Shown here in pieces: positions 26,250 through 36,500 of a DNA stretch of 64,000 nt. This DNA is from an uncultured Lachnospiraceae bacterium (GTDB taxonomy: Bacteria; Bacillota; Clostridia; Lachnospirales; Lachnospiraceae), in the NCBI GenBank assembly GCA_900316665.1, contig ONDV01000004.1:4391-68390 (forward strand), in the 5' to 3' direction. The number at the start of each line of letters is the position of its first letter. The first letter of the stretch is position 1. The notes below the pieces were generated by a model. The model saw only the letters and a list, made by a program, of their open reading frames with translations, had not been told where the DNA came from and searched no databases. Made by a program: the position numbers and the translations under genes.

Positions 26250-28817
26250 TCACTTATTTTTTACTATCTTCTTATATCTCTTTCCTCCCCTCGTTTTCCT
26301 TTTTTTATCATGTGAAAGAAGCGCAGTCTCTATCACACCGGACAGCTTTGTAAGATACCGCATGAAAGGTTCCGTTGCTATCGCAAACAGCACAAAGAGC
26401 ATGGCGCATTTCTTCGATATAAAACTTATCTCGAAAAGTCCGTTGAAAAAGTAAGCCGTAACTATGAGCCCTGCAATACAGCCAATAAGCACGGCTATCC
26501 TGTATGCATTCTGCGGCGAACTAATATTGAAAAGAATAATAAAGCCTACTATTCCCAGCAAAAATGTCGCTGCGATCGACACATCAGCTGCCGACACATG
26601 GAAGGTCTGCGCGAATACCACAAGGGCGGAAATCGACAGGAAATCCGTTATCGCTGCCGGGAGCGCCCTTATTAAAACCCTGCTCATGAAATGCCCCGAC
26701 GACCTTTTGTGATTTGGCTCCATAGCCAGGAAAAAGGCCGGTATGCCGATGTTGAAGGTGCTGATCAGAGATATTTGTGCCGGCTTCAGCGGATAAGTAT
26801 TCGTGGACAATATAGAAAACAGTCCGAGAAGAACTGAAAAAATATTCTTGACCAGAAAAAGCGTTGCCGATCTCTCAATATTATTTATCACACGTCTGCC
26901 TTCACCGACTATCTCAGGCATATGTGAAAATTCGGAATCCAGAAGCGCCACCTCGGCTGACTGCACTGCTGCGTCAGACCCCGAAGCCATCGCAATCGAG
27001 CAGTCGGCGTCCTTCATAGCCAGGATATCGTTGACACCGTCTCCGGTCATGGCCACTGTATGACCGTCCGCCTGAAGAGCTCTTATTATAAGCCTCTTCT
27101 GCTCAGGTGTCACGCGGCCGAAGACCGTATATTTTTCCACGGCATCAGCTATCTTATCAAGGGTGTCCAGTTCCCTAGCATCTATAAATTGAGATGCATT
27201 ATCGATACCGGCAAGCCTCGCCACATTCGAGACAGTCACAGGATTGTCTCCTGATATGACCTTCACGGTCACGCCCTGGCGTTTGAAATAATCAAAAGTC
27301 TTTCTTGCATTGGGGCGGATAGGATTCTGAAGAAGAATAAAAGCAAGAGGCGATGCTGAATGTATTTCCTCAGGGCTCTCGGGAATACCGTCCGCTTTCG
27401 CGAAAACCATGACCCTGAGCCCGCGCGAAGCGTATGACTCCACTTCCTGCCTGTATGTGTCATAACTATCTTTAAGAACTATCTCCGGCGCTCCCAGAAT
27501 ACAGGTCGCATCGCTAAAATGAACAGCGGAATATTTATTCTTAGAGGAAAATGGGAGTGCCTTTACCACCCTCCTGCCTGTTCTTTTCCCTTTGTCATCC
27601 GTAATAAAATAATCCCTCAGCGCCTTCATGGAAATATTGTCATCAGAAAGAGCCAGAAGATAATCAGAAATAAGGTCTCTCACATCAGCTGTCAGATCGT
27701 CCATAGAATGATCCGGGCTCTTCCCCGAATTATCTTTATCCTTTTCATTCTTTGATTTCTTTTTCCTAGTCAGATCCTCATATATCTCTTCATCATCGGA
27801 GTCAGACCATACGGCAGCCTCCTTGTCAGAACTGTCAATAAAAGGATCATAAGTCTTGCTGCTTCCCGGAGTCACAGCTCCTGCGACCAGCATCTTTGTA
27901 TCAGTAATGGTTCCTGTCTTGTCTGCACAGAGGACATCTACTCTGGCAAGCGACTCAATAGACTTCATATCATGAAGCATCACATGACTGAGCGCGAGCC
28001 TGGCAGCACTCATGGCAAGAGTGACCGATACGAGCAGATATAAGCCTTCAGGAATCATTCCTATTACCGCTGCCACCATTGACGATACGGATGTGGAGAA
28101 ATCCACATCCCTGAACCAGTAGCTCTGGACGAAAAGAGTCACACCCATTGGTATCAGGATTATTCCCATCACCTGAACCAGACGGTCAATGGATCTTACC
28201 ATCTCTGACCTCTCGCCGCCGGGCATGCTTTTTGCTTTCCTCAAGAGCTGATTTATATATGAATCCGCTCCAACAGCTGTAACAACGGCGTATGCTTCTC
28301 CCGATACCACAAAGCTGCCTGACATCAGCGTACTGCCGGTGTTTTTCTCTATTTCATCAGATTCCCCGGTCAAAAGAGACTCGTTTACGGAAAGACTGCC
28401 GGACACTATCTCCGCATCGGCCGGTATCTGTATGCCGGACGAAAGAAAAATAATATCATCCTTTACGATACGCTCAATCGGTATCTCCATAATACTTCCG
28501 CTGCGAACCACCTTAGCGGTCGGAGCATTCATTATCGAAAGCTTGTCCAGAACGGACTTGGCATAAATCTCCTGAGCGATTCCTATAAGCGTATTTGCGA
28601 TTATGACAGGAAGAAACGTAAGTCCCGTATAGGCTCTTGCGGCTATCAGAAGTAAAGCGAGAATGAGAAATATCAGGTTGAAGTAAGTAAGAGTATTTTC
28701 TCTTATTATCTGCCTGACTGTCTTCTGCGAACGGTCAACCTGGCGGTTAACAAGACCTTTCTCTTCTCTTTCACGCACTTCATCAGCACCGAGACCCCCT
28801 GAAGGCATCTTCTGCAT
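26250..28817 (-). CDS. P-type cation-transporting ATPase, CtpE-like, with acidic insert
   Basis: An 855-residue ion pump. The phosphorylation site is VDVLCADKTGTITDTKM; the actuator motif is LLTGESDEIEK, the hinge is AMTGDGVNDILAMKDADCSIA, and TM4 carries IPEGL, as in the mycobacterial calcium transporter CtpE and its Firmicute relatives. About ten TM helices. Right after DKTGT the nucleotide-binding domain carries an unusual charged stretch of about 60 residues (SSDKEAAVWSDSDDEEIYED, then KKKSKNEKDKDNSGK), probably disordered. Calcium is the best guess for the ion, but this is inferred. Confidence 0.9.
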   Translation of the reverse strand: MQKMPSGGLGADEVREREEKGLVNRQVDRSQKTVRQIIRENTLTYFNLIFLILALLLIAARAYTGLTFLPVIIANTLIGIAQEIYAKSVLDKLSIMNAPTAKVVRSGSIMEIPIERIVKDDIIFLSSGIQIPADAEIVSGSLSVNESLLTGESDEIEKNTGSTLMSGSFVVSGEAYAVVTAVGADSYINQLLRKAKSMPGGERSEMVRSIDRLVQVMGIILIPMGVTLFVQSYWFRDVDFSTSVSSMVAAVIGMIPEGLYLLVSVTLAMSAARLALSHVMLHDMKSIESLARVDVLCADKTGTITDTKMLVAGAVTPGSSKTYDPFIDSSDKEAAVWSDSDDEEIYEDLTRKKKSKNEKDKDNSGKSPDHSMDDLTADVRDLISDYLLALSDDNISMKALRDYFITDDKGKRTGRRVVKALPFSSKNKYSAVHFSDATCILGAPEIVLKDSYDTYRQEVESYASRGLRVMVFAKADGIPESPEEIHSASPLAFILLQNPIRPNARKTFDYFKRQGVTVKVISGDNPVTVSNVARLAGIDNASQFIDARELDTLDKIADAVEKYTVFGRVTPEQKRLIIRALQADGHTVAMTGDGVNDILAMKDADCSIAMASGSDAAVQSAEVALLDSEFSHMPEIVGEGRRVINNIERSATLFLVKNIFSVLLGLFSILSTNTYPLKPAQISLISTFNIGIPAFFLAMEPNHKRSSGHFMSRVLIRALPAAITDFLSISALVVFAQTFHVSAADVSIAATFLLGIVGFIILFNISSPQNAYRIAVLIGCIAGLIVTAYFFNGLFEISFISKKCAMLFVLFAIATEPFMRYLTKLSGVIETALLSHDKKRKTRGGKRYKKIVKNK

Positions 28818-28825
28818 AAATTTTT

Positions 28826-29554
28826 CTACCTTCCTAGAAGAACCAGAATTATCTCATAAGCAATAAAAGAAATCACCACACCAACCATTGAAGTACCGCC
28901 ATGGCGTCTTATATATGCATTCTTTTTCTCGGAGTCATCCTTGGGTATATGCTTCTCCAGTCTCTCTATCCTTGCCATATACAGACTGTCACCAAACATT
29001 CCCATAAGCGTATCTACGAGAAATGTGATCAAGTAATAATAAACCGAGGATCTGAACATGAATGCCCCGAATATTCCCAGAATCAGCATCATGTAACCGA
29101 GAAAATACATCTTCCTGTATATGAACCAGATGGGTCCTACCAGGAAAGCCCACCAGTTCCACGACAGCATGGTGCCCCTGTCGCGGAGCCTTGCGAACTT
29201 CAGCGTATACTCAAAGGCGCCGTCTCCAATAAGAAGCTGCTCATCCGTAGGCGCCTTGTAGACCTTCTGCTGTTCTTCCTGCAGCCTTCTGAAAATATCA
29301 GACTCAGACCAGTTCAAAAAAGGATCATTTTCAGGATCAAAGGGATTCTGAAATCCTGGATCATCCGGTCCGGTCTTCTCTATTTTTTCTTTACCGGCTC
29401 CATATTTTTCCTGCCATACATTCCTGCCCTCAGGCATCTCCGCCTCATCCTTCGGAGTGCCCTCCACGGTATCAGGCGTCACAGGAGTCCCGCAAGCATA
29501 ACATTTTTTTGAATGATCGGCAAGCTTTGCGCCGCAGTTTTTACATATAAGCAT
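28826..29554 (-). CDS. DUF2628 membrane protein with N-terminal zinc ribbon
   Basis: A 242-residue protein of unknown function. Two CxxC pairs within the first 22 residues form a zinc ribbon, then comes a charged, Pro/Glu-rich linker. The DUF2628 region follows (WNWWAFLVGPIWFIYRKMYF) with three hydrophobic helices and another TM at the C-terminus. A TTG could open the frame at 29569, but the ATG at 29554 preceded by AAAGG gives the usual start. It is eight bases upstream of the P-type ATPase gene; no functional link is known. Confidence 0.82.
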   Translation of the reverse strand: MLICKNCGAKLADHSKKCYACGTPVTPDTVEGTPKDEAEMPEGRNVWQEKYGAGKEKIEKTGPDDPGFQNPFDPENDPFLNWSESDIFRRLQEEQQKVYKAPTDEQLLIGDGAFEYTLKFARLRDRGTMLSWNWWAFLVGPIWFIYRKMYFLGYMMLILGIFGAFMFRSSVYYYLITFLVDTLMGMFGDSLYMARIERLEKHIPKDDSEKKNAYIRRHGGTSMVGVVISFIAYEIILVLLGR

Positions 29555-29592
29555 TAAACACCTTTCCAAACCGTGCTGATGTCAGATGTATT

Positions 29593-30165
29593 TTATTTCC
29601 TTAGATTCAGAAAATTACGGATAATCTTATCGCCGTCAGGAGTCATTATAGACTCCGGATGAAACTGAATCCCATACGTATCTGTTCCTGATACATTCAC
29701 CGCCATTATATCACCATCTATGGAAGCTGCAATCGGAAGCAGATTTTCAGGCATAGAGTCAGGATCCACTGCAAGAGAATGATAGCGTCCCGCAAGAATG
29801 GTCTCAGGCATCCCATTAAAAAGGGGCGAGCCGGTGCGAAGCCTCACCTCCGACTGTTTCCCATGCATCAGCTCCTTTGCGTATGTTATCTTTGCGCCGG
29901 CTGCCTCGCATATAGCCTGATGTCCTAAGCATACTCCAAGAATCGGAAGCCGTCCCGTATATTCCTTTACCACATCCTCGCAGATTCCCGCTTCACTTGG
30001 TCTGCCCGGGCCCGGTGACAGAATTATGGCCGAAAGATCCATGTTTTCAAGCTCAGAAGCTTTGCAATAATCATTCCTGATAACGCGGATATCCGGATCC
30101 ATAGATCCGATCAGTTGATACAGGTTATAGGAAAAACTGTCATAATTATCAATAAGAAGTATCAT
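29593..30165 (-). CDS. trpG: Anthranilate synthase glutaminase component
   Basis: Class I glutamine amidotransferase of 190 residues supplying ammonia to the synthase subunit. Nucleophile in GVCLGHQAIC, oxyanion strand LSPGPGRPSEAG and catalytic His-Glu in GIQFHPESI are visible. It overlaps the end of trpE by 17 bases. Such subunits can be shared with p-aminobenzoate synthesis (PabA), and no other trp genes are nearby, so the pathway assignment depends on the partner. Confidence 0.9.
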   Translation of the reverse strand: MILLIDNYDSFSYNLYQLIGSMDPDIRVIRNDYCKASELENMDLSAIILSPGPGRPSEAGICEDVVKEYTGRLPILGVCLGHQAICEAAGAKITYAKELMHGKQSEVRLRTGSPLFNGMPETILAGRYHSLAVDPDSMPENLLPIAASIDGDIMAVNVSGTDTYGIQFHPESIMTPDGDKIIRNFLNLRK

Positions 30166-31633
30166 TGTCCGCCTCCCTGATTGCCTGCACTACAGCAGCT
30201 GCCTTGTTGACGCATTCCTGATATTCATTTTCAGGTATGGAATCCGCGACGATTCCTGCTCCGGACCTTACATAAACAGTATTGTCTTTCGCGAATGCAA
30301 GCCTGATTCCTATGCATACATCCAGATTTCCTGTAAAGTCCACATAACCTATGGCGCCGCCATAAAGACCCCGTCTCGAATCCTCAAGTTCTTCTATGAT
30401 CTGACAAGCCCTGACCTTTGGAGCTCCGGAGAGCGTTCCTGCGGGAAGCACTGTATCTATCGCGTCTACGGCGCTCACATCATCTCTTAAAGTCCCCTCC
30501 ACTTCAGAACCTATATGCATGACATGGGAGAATCTGAGTACGTTCATGTATCTGTCCACATGAACGCTTCCGAAGCGGCAAAGTCTGCCGATGTCATTCC
30601 TTCCCAGGTCTACAAGCATATTGTGCTCGGCTCTTTCTTTTTCATTCGCGAGAAGCTCTCTCTCGAGACGGGCATCCTCTTCTGCATCGGCGTCTCTCTT
30701 CCTTGTACCGGCCAGTGGAAAAGTTTTTACACTCCGTCCTGTGACTTTTACCAGCGTTTCAGGAGATGCTCCCGCGATCTCCATATCCCCGGAAAAATAG
30801 AACATATACGGCGACGGATTGGTCGTCCTCAGTATCCTGTAGGTATCCAGGAGGCTTCCCTCGAATTCGGCTTCCATGGGATTTGAAAAGACAAGCTGAA
30901 ATATATCGCCCTCTATTATATGGTGTTTTATTCTTTCAACTTTTTCTGAAAACTCTTTCATGTCAAGATGAGGTTTAAGCTCGCTTTTCAGATGACCCCT
31001 GACATGGGCTGCTTTCTTACCGTGCCGGATAATATCATCCATTCTGTCAAGATCGCTTAAAGCTCTCTTATAGGCTTCCTTAAGCGACTCAGCTGATGTG
31101 TCATCAGCTTTTACATTTGCTATGAGAATTATCTTCTGATAGAGATTGTCATAGCATATCAGCTTGTCAAAAAGCATAAGGTCGCAGTCGTCGAAATTTC
31201 CGGGATTATTGAATTTTATCGCCGGCTCGCCGTACTGCATATATTCATATGAAAAATATCCTACGAGACCTCCCGTAAATGTCGGAAAACCTTCCAAGGC
31301 CGGACTCTTATTCAGAGACACAACATTTTTTATAAATTCTCCCGGATGATCCGTATGACACTTCTTTGTCTCATTGCCTTCGGTGACATACATCTCTCCA
31401 TCCCGGCATCTGATCTCCATCTCCGGATCGAATCCCAGAAATGTATATCTGCCCCACTGTCTCGAATCCTCAGCGCTTTCGAGTATGAAGCAATGGTCCG
31501 ATTCATTCTGGAGCGCCCTCAAAGTCTCGATTGGAGTCCTTATATCAGAAAGCATCTCCCTCTTTATGGGAATTCTTCTGAAATCACCGCTTTCAGATAT
31601 TCTCTGCACATCCTGATAACTGGTTTCTGTCAT
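30149..31633 (-). CDS. trpE: Anthranilate synthase component I
   Basis: Chorismate-utilising enzyme of 494 residues making anthranilate. The N-terminal CFILESAEDSRQWGRYTFLG is the tryptophan feedback-binding motif of TrpE, and the active site reads FPLAGTRKR (Ala where PabB has Lys), so anthranilate rather than aminodeoxychorismate synthase is favoured. The C-terminal GAGIVADSIPENEYQE carries the Mg-binding glutamates. Only 36 bases precede it, so there is no room for a T-box or trp attenuator directly upstream. trpD, C, F, B and A are not in the window. Confidence 0.88.
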   Translation of the reverse strand: MTETSYQDVQRISESGDFRRIPIKREMLSDIRTPIETLRALQNESDHCFILESAEDSRQWGRYTFLGFDPEMEIRCRDGEMYVTEGNETKKCHTDHPGEFIKNVVSLNKSPALEGFPTFTGGLVGYFSYEYMQYGEPAIKFNNPGNFDDCDLMLFDKLICYDNLYQKIILIANVKADDTSAESLKEAYKRALSDLDRMDDIIRHGKKAAHVRGHLKSELKPHLDMKEFSEKVERIKHHIIEGDIFQLVFSNPMEAEFEGSLLDTYRILRTTNPSPYMFYFSGDMEIAGASPETLVKVTGRSVKTFPLAGTRKRDADAEEDARLERELLANEKERAEHNMLVDLGRNDIGRLCRFGSVHVDRYMNVLRFSHVMHIGSEVEGTLRDDVSAVDAIDTVLPAGTLSGAPKVRACQIIEELEDSRRGLYGGAIGYVDFTGNLDVCIGIRLAFAKDNTVYVRSGAGIVADSIPENEYQECVNKAAAVVQAIREADNDTSY

Positions 31634-31669
31634 CTTTTATCCTTTCCGATGTCCGGTGAAGAATGATGC

Positions 31670-32386
31670 CTAACCGACTATCGCCTTCGCCAGTTCATCC
31701 GCGTTATGAACTATAGTAACCGCTCCCGTCTGTTTCAGATATTCTTCGGGGCGGAAGCCCCATGTGACCGCTATCTCGTCCATGCCTGAATTTAATGCTG
31801 TCATGATATCTATCTCGGAATCTCCTATGTATACGGCCTCATCTTTATTTGTTCCGAGAGCCAAAAGCGACTGCTCTGTCATGTCCGGAGCAGGTTTCCT
31901 CCTGGTGCCCGGCTTCTCTCCGAGCGCGAAATCAAAATCACCGGGGAAAATATCATGAACCAGCTTCTGCACTGCCTCGTCAGGCTTGTTGGAAACCACT
32001 GCGCAAAGAACCTTTGATGCCTTTATTCTTTTAATAGCTTCATGTATTCCCGGATAAGCCTTTGTATGATCCGAACAGATCCTGTCATAGTAAGGCTTAT
32101 AGATTGCCTGGATCCTGTTCACTTCATCTTCGTCGATCCCCGGCGCTGTCTCGTGTCCCTCAGTACCGATAAGAAGAAGTTCTCCGGCGTCCGCTCCTTT
32201 TTCTCTTAAAAGCGCCCGCTGGATCGCCACATGGACGGCGCTGCCGAAAAATATCCTTGTCTCGTCTTCAGTAAAATCATTCTTATGACCGGCCTGACCC
32301 ATGGCATAATTTATGGCAAGCCTGAGATCCGTCAGTGTGTCCAACACTGTCCCGTCCATATCAAATATTGCTGCTTTATATGACAT
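31670..32386 (-). CDS. HAD-superfamily phosphatase, phosphoglycolate phosphatase-like
   Basis: A 238-residue hydrolase with motif I FDMDGTVLDT (nucleophile Asp), motif II VVSNKPD, motif III Lys near KPAPD and motif IV YIGDSEIDIMTALNSGM. The helical cap after motif I matches subfamily IA (Gph/PgmB-like). The substrate is not predictable. It starts one base after the hydroxyacid dehydrogenase stop codon. Confidence 0.9.
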   Translation of the reverse strand: MSYKAAIFDMDGTVLDTLTDLRLAINYAMGQAGHKNDFTEDETRIFFGSAVHVAIQRALLREKGADAGELLLIGTEGHETAPGIDEDEVNRIQAIYKPYYDRICSDHTKAYPGIHEAIKRIKASKVLCAVVSNKPDEAVQKLVHDIFPGDFDFALGEKPGTRRKPAPDMTEQSLLALGTNKDEAVYIGDSEIDIMTALNSGMDEIAVTWGFRPEEYLKQTGAVTIVHNADELAKAIVG

Positions 32387-32387
32387 A

Positions 32388-33344
32388 TCACACTATCCTA
32401 TTCTTTTTCTCTCCTGAAATATAAGCTCTAAGATTCTCCGCGGAAATATCGACATCCCTCTGCCTTGCCTCCACCGATGCCCATGCCATGTGAGGAGTAA
32501 GTAAAAGCCTGTCTGTATCCTTTATGTTAAGAAGGGGATGATCCGCCTCTATCGGCTCGGACTCATGCACATCTATTCCGGCTCCTGCAATCTCGTCATC
32601 AATGATGGCATCGGCAAGAGCTCTCTCGTCTACCACAGCACCTCTTGCCACATTGATAAGATATGCCGTCTTTTTCATCTTACGAAAAGCGCTCTCGTCA
32701 AACAGATGAAGTGTCCGGTCAGTGAGAGGACAGTGGATCGATATAATATCAGACCTCTTTAAAAACTCGTCAAAAGATACCGACTCATATTCAGTTCCCG
32801 GTCTCCCTGAAGTAGCATATGTGATCACATCAGCTCCGAAAGCCTTTGCAATAGACGCGACCTTCCTTCCGATATTTCCCATGCCTGCGATTCCCCAGGT
32901 CTTGCCTGCCACCTCGATCACGGGATGAGTGAGGTCTGTGAAATTTCCGCTGGCAGAATATCCGCCGCTTTTTACATAGCGGTCAAAATAAGGCACCTTG
33001 CCCATCAGCGCGAGAGCAAGTGCAAATGTATGCTGGGCGCAGGCGTCTGTGGAATAATGACCTGCATTAAAAACAGCGATCTCATGTGCCCTGCAGTAAT
33101 CAAGATCTATATTATCGTATCCTGTAGCCATCTCGATGATGACACGGATGCCCGTACCCGAAAGCGTCTCTTCATTCAGCCTGATCTTATTCGAAAGCAC
33201 AGCGTCAAAGCCCCTTAATCTTTCCTTCAGTTCCTCAGGACTGCCGGGTGCCCTATCGCTTATAGAAAGGCTTCCCAGCTCCTCGAAACCTGAGAAGTCA
33301 ATGTCTTTTCCTATGCTGTCTCTCTCAAGACATACTATCTTCAT
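32388..33344 (-). CDS. D-2-hydroxyacid dehydrogenase (NAD)
   Basis: NAD-dependent dehydrogenase of 318 residues. Nucleotide-binding GIAGMGNIGRKVASIAKAFG near 150-170, catalytic Arg in LINVARGAVVDERAL, Glu in GAGIDVHESEP and catalytic His in LLTPHMAWAS are present. It is closest in style to hydroxypyruvate/glycerate dehydrogenases. Next to a phosphoglycolate phosphatase-like gene it could serve 2-hydroxyacid detoxification. A short leader with a terminator-like hairpin precedes it. Confidence 0.88.
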   Translation of the reverse strand: MKIVCLERDSIGKDIDFSGFEELGSLSISDRAPGSPEELKERLRGFDAVLSNKIRLNEETLSGTGIRVIIEMATGYDNIDLDYCRAHEIAVFNAGHYSTDACAQHTFALALALMGKVPYFDRYVKSGGYSASGNFTDLTHPVIEVAGKTWGIAGMGNIGRKVASIAKAFGADVITYATSGRPGTEYESVSFDEFLKRSDIISIHCPLTDRTLHLFDESAFRKMKKTAYLINVARGAVVDERALADAIIDDEIAGAGIDVHESEPIEADHPLLNIKDTDRLLLTPHMAWASVEARQRDVDISAENLRAYISGEKKNRIV

Positions 33345-33374
33345 AAAACTGCCTCTTCTTTAATTACAAAAAAA

Positions 33375-33424
33375 GACATGAAGCCAATCCCCATGCCCTT
33401 TAAATCACTTTCGTCATAATAACA
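33375..33424 (-). promoter_or_regulatory. Promoter and terminator-like hairpin in the leader of the dehydrogenase operon
   Basis: Minus strand: extended -10 TGTTATTAT at 33416-33424 with no good -35, start site near 33409. Within the leader, GGCATG pairs with CATGTC (33375-33397) and is followed immediately by seven Ts, the form of an intrinsic terminator, 30 bases before the first start codon. This suggests attenuation, but no ligand fold or leader peptide is recognised. Confidence 0.45.
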
Positions 33425-33479
33425 TTATCTGCCGGATTATTCCAGCAGGAAATTATCGCTTCAGAAAAGAAAATTATGA

Positions 33480-33508
33480 TTGATAGTTTTTTCCACCGGT
33501 ATTAAAAT
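33480..33508 (+). promoter_or_regulatory. Promoter of the surface protein gene
   Basis: -35 TTGATA (33480-33485), exactly 17 bases, -10 TAAAAT (33503-33508). The start site is near 33515 and an AGGAGG ribosome binding site lies at 33541-33546, 7 bases before the ATG. Confidence 0.8.
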
Positions 33509-33553
33509 CAGATTGAAATGTTATTTCTACTACTTAAAAGAGGAGGATTTTTT

Positions 33554-36500
33554 ATGAAGAAAAAAGTGATCCAATCGGTTACGATCGCGGCAGCCGCAGC
33601 CACTCTGATCGGAATATCTCCCGAAATGAGCGCCGTCGTAAAGGCAGATTCCGCAGAAGACAGTAAAGAATCCAAGGCGGAAGACAGTAAAGAAACCGCC
33701 GTCTCACTTGAGGAAGCCTACAATAACTACATTGATGCTCAAACAGTATACGCTGACGCTTTGGACCAGGCTGATTATGCTAAAGAACAAAATGAAACCG
33801 CAACAAAGGCTTTGACAGATCAGACAGCTTCTCTTGATACGGCAAAAAAGTCCTACGATGAGACAAACAAGAAAGCTGCTGACGAACTAAATGAAATTAA
33901 ATCCGGCCTCGAAAAGCAGAAAACTGATTCCGAGACTGCTGTTTATAATGCGAAAAAAGCATGCGAAAATGCGAATGCCTCCCTTACTAATATAAGAAAA
34001 CAGTCAGAGGACGCAAAAGCTGCAGAAACATCTGCATCCACTGCCCTGACTCAGTCGAAGACAGATCTTGACGCAAAGGCTGAAGCATATAATGAAGCAA
34101 ATGAAGCGGCAAAGAAGGCTTATGATGCCGCCGACGCTGCAAAAAAATCCTATGATGAAGCCAAGGCAGATCTCGATCAGACAACTGCCAATTATAAAGA
34201 TATAGACAATGCTCTTTCGAAAGCTGAGGCTACCAAAGAAGAAGCTAAAAAAGCCCTCTCCAATGCCAAGGCTGCATATGATAAAGCTTCAGAAGATGCA
34301 AAAACAGCAGAAGAAAATTATAAGACCGAATCAGCTAAAGAAGATCCTGCTATAATAAAAGCCGCTGACGAAGTAAAAGAAAAACAGGCGACTTATGACG
34401 CTGCAGAAAAAGCCTATAATGAAGAAAAAGAGAAATACGATGCCGCAGCAAAAGCCGTAGATGAAGCAAAGAAAGCGCTTAATGCGTCCGCAAATGCAGC
34501 TTTAAATGCAAAAAAAGACCTGGATAAGGCAAACGAAGCTGTCAATGCGGCAAAGAAAGCTTATGATGATGCAACCGCAGCTTATAAAAACGCAAACGAT
34601 GCTTATTCAAAGGCAGTAGCCGACGCAACAAAAAATCATACACTTTCAGAAGCAGAAGAGACCAAACTTGGCCAGGAACTCCTTCAGGAGCTCACAGGCA
34701 CAACATACGACCAGTGGCTCAATGCAATGGAATCATCAACTGACCTCAAGCCACTTATGACTGGTAATTTTTATAAGAAGATAGACAATGCTCTTAAGAT
34801 AAGTAACCTCCGCACAGCAGCTGAAGGTATTGCCGATGTCACGACTTACAGAAAGAATGAAACCCAGAGACCGGTACCTTCTTATATGCAGATATTAAAG
34901 GTAAGTCCTCTTAAAATGTGGAATACGGCATTTTCTAATGCGTTCTTTGAAGAAACTAATGAAGCTCATTTTTATTCTAATCATGAACCAAACAATCGTC
35001 CTAAAGATCCTTCTGACTATAGCGAGAACTGGGCAGGGGATTTTTCGATGAAAAGCGCAAATAAAGCCTGGTATGATGAAATCACCATATATCAGAATGC
35101 TTTAAATGACAAGACTACATATCCAGACCTTAATAATGATATGACCGGATATGCAATATATGAAAAATACCCTGCCCTTTTTCATAATACCGGTCACTAT
35201 CTGAATATGGTGGATTCCGAATATACTTCCGCCGGTATGTCAGCAATGGATAATCATTCAGCCGGAACACAAAGATACTGGAACGGCTACGTCCTGCAGC
35301 TTGGCGGGGCTGATGGAACAGAGATGGATGTAGATTCCTTCATTTCAAAAATAGATGGGAAGATTGCTGAATATAAAGCAAATCATACTACTGATGTCTC
35401 ATCTGATTCATCCGTCATAGCTGCAAAGACCGCCATGGATTCAGCAGATGCCGATGTAAAAAAGAAGGAAGATGCACTTAAAGCCGCGAATACTGCTTTA
35501 AAAGAAGCTGAGACTAAAAAGGCAAATGCTGATGCAGATGTAAAAGCAAATACATCCGACCTATCCGATAAGGGCACTGCCAAGAGTAAAGCCAAAGCCG
35601 CATTAGACAATGCGGCTTCAAAAAAAGATGCTGCCGGAAAAGATCTAAATGATGCAAAGAGCGCTCTTACCCAAAAACAAGAAGAAAAAGACAAGGCTTT
35701 AAAGGCTCTGAAAGAAAAGGTGGATGCCGCGAAAGCTGATGAAGATGCAAAATCAAAGGTTTTTAAAGATGCTGAGACAACATTGAATTCTTCTGAGAAG
35801 AAATTAGAGGATCTTAATGCTCTGAAAAAAGATGGTCCCGCAATTCTTAAAAAGAAAGAAGACGATACGGCATCCCTTAAGGTGGCAAGCGATAAAGCCT
35901 CCGCTTTTTTAACTGCTGCTAACGAAAAGGCTACCGCAGAAAAGAATGCATATGACAAAGCTGCTTCTGATTTTAAGGCAAAGGAAGAAGATTATAATGA
36001 AAAGAAAGCGACAGCCGACAGTGCAGCGACAGAACTTACAAAGGTCGAGAATGAAGTAACAAATCTCACCAGAACACTTGAGACAGCCAAAAACACTCTC
36101 GCTGAAGTGGAGAAGAATATAAAAGAAGTCTCTGCTGCAAGCCCTGAAAATCCTACTGACAATAAGCTCCTTGACTCTTATAAAAAATATGTATCGGCAG
36201 CAAAGGAGCTCAAGTCAAATATTGATAAGGGCGAGGCGCGTCTCACTGAGCTGAAAAAAGATGCAGAGCTTGCTAAAAAGACTTTAGAAGATGCGTCAGC
36301 AGCTTTGGAAACTGCCACAAAAGAATATGCTGAAGCCTTCGCAGTCTACTATCCTCTGGCTCCGGATTACAAGATCACAACCGTCGAGCCGTCATATACC
36401 GATGGCAGCAGCGAAGGACTCACGATAAAGTCGGACGGCGACTTCGACCAGTTCCAGGCTCTCTATATCGATAACAAGCTGGTCGACAAGTCAAATTACA

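Larger units (their letters stand above)
26250..33344 (-). other. Probable co-transcribed unit (dehydrogenase to P-type ATPase/MATE)
   Basis: Genes from 33344 leftwards follow each other on the minus strand with gaps of 1-38 bases or short overlaps and no visible internal promoter or terminator until after MATE (24876). They mix unrelated functions (hydroxyacid dehydrogenase, phosphatase, anthranilate synthase, ion pump), so co-transcription is inferred from spacing alone. Confidence 0.45.

Noticed and set aside
28901..29512. 203-residue plus-strand frame
   Set aside because: Antisense of the DUF2628 gene with no promoter or ribosome binding site.
31634..31669. Searched for a T-box or trp attenuator directly upstream of trpE
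   Set aside because: The gap is 36 bases and has no specifier loop or terminator. The only attenuator-like structure is far upstream at 33375.
35383..35958. 191-residue antisense frame rich in Ala, Ser and Phe
   Set aside because: It is the mirror of the Ala/Lys/Glu coiled-coil codons of the surface protein. It has no start signals, and the plus-strand gene is unmistakable.
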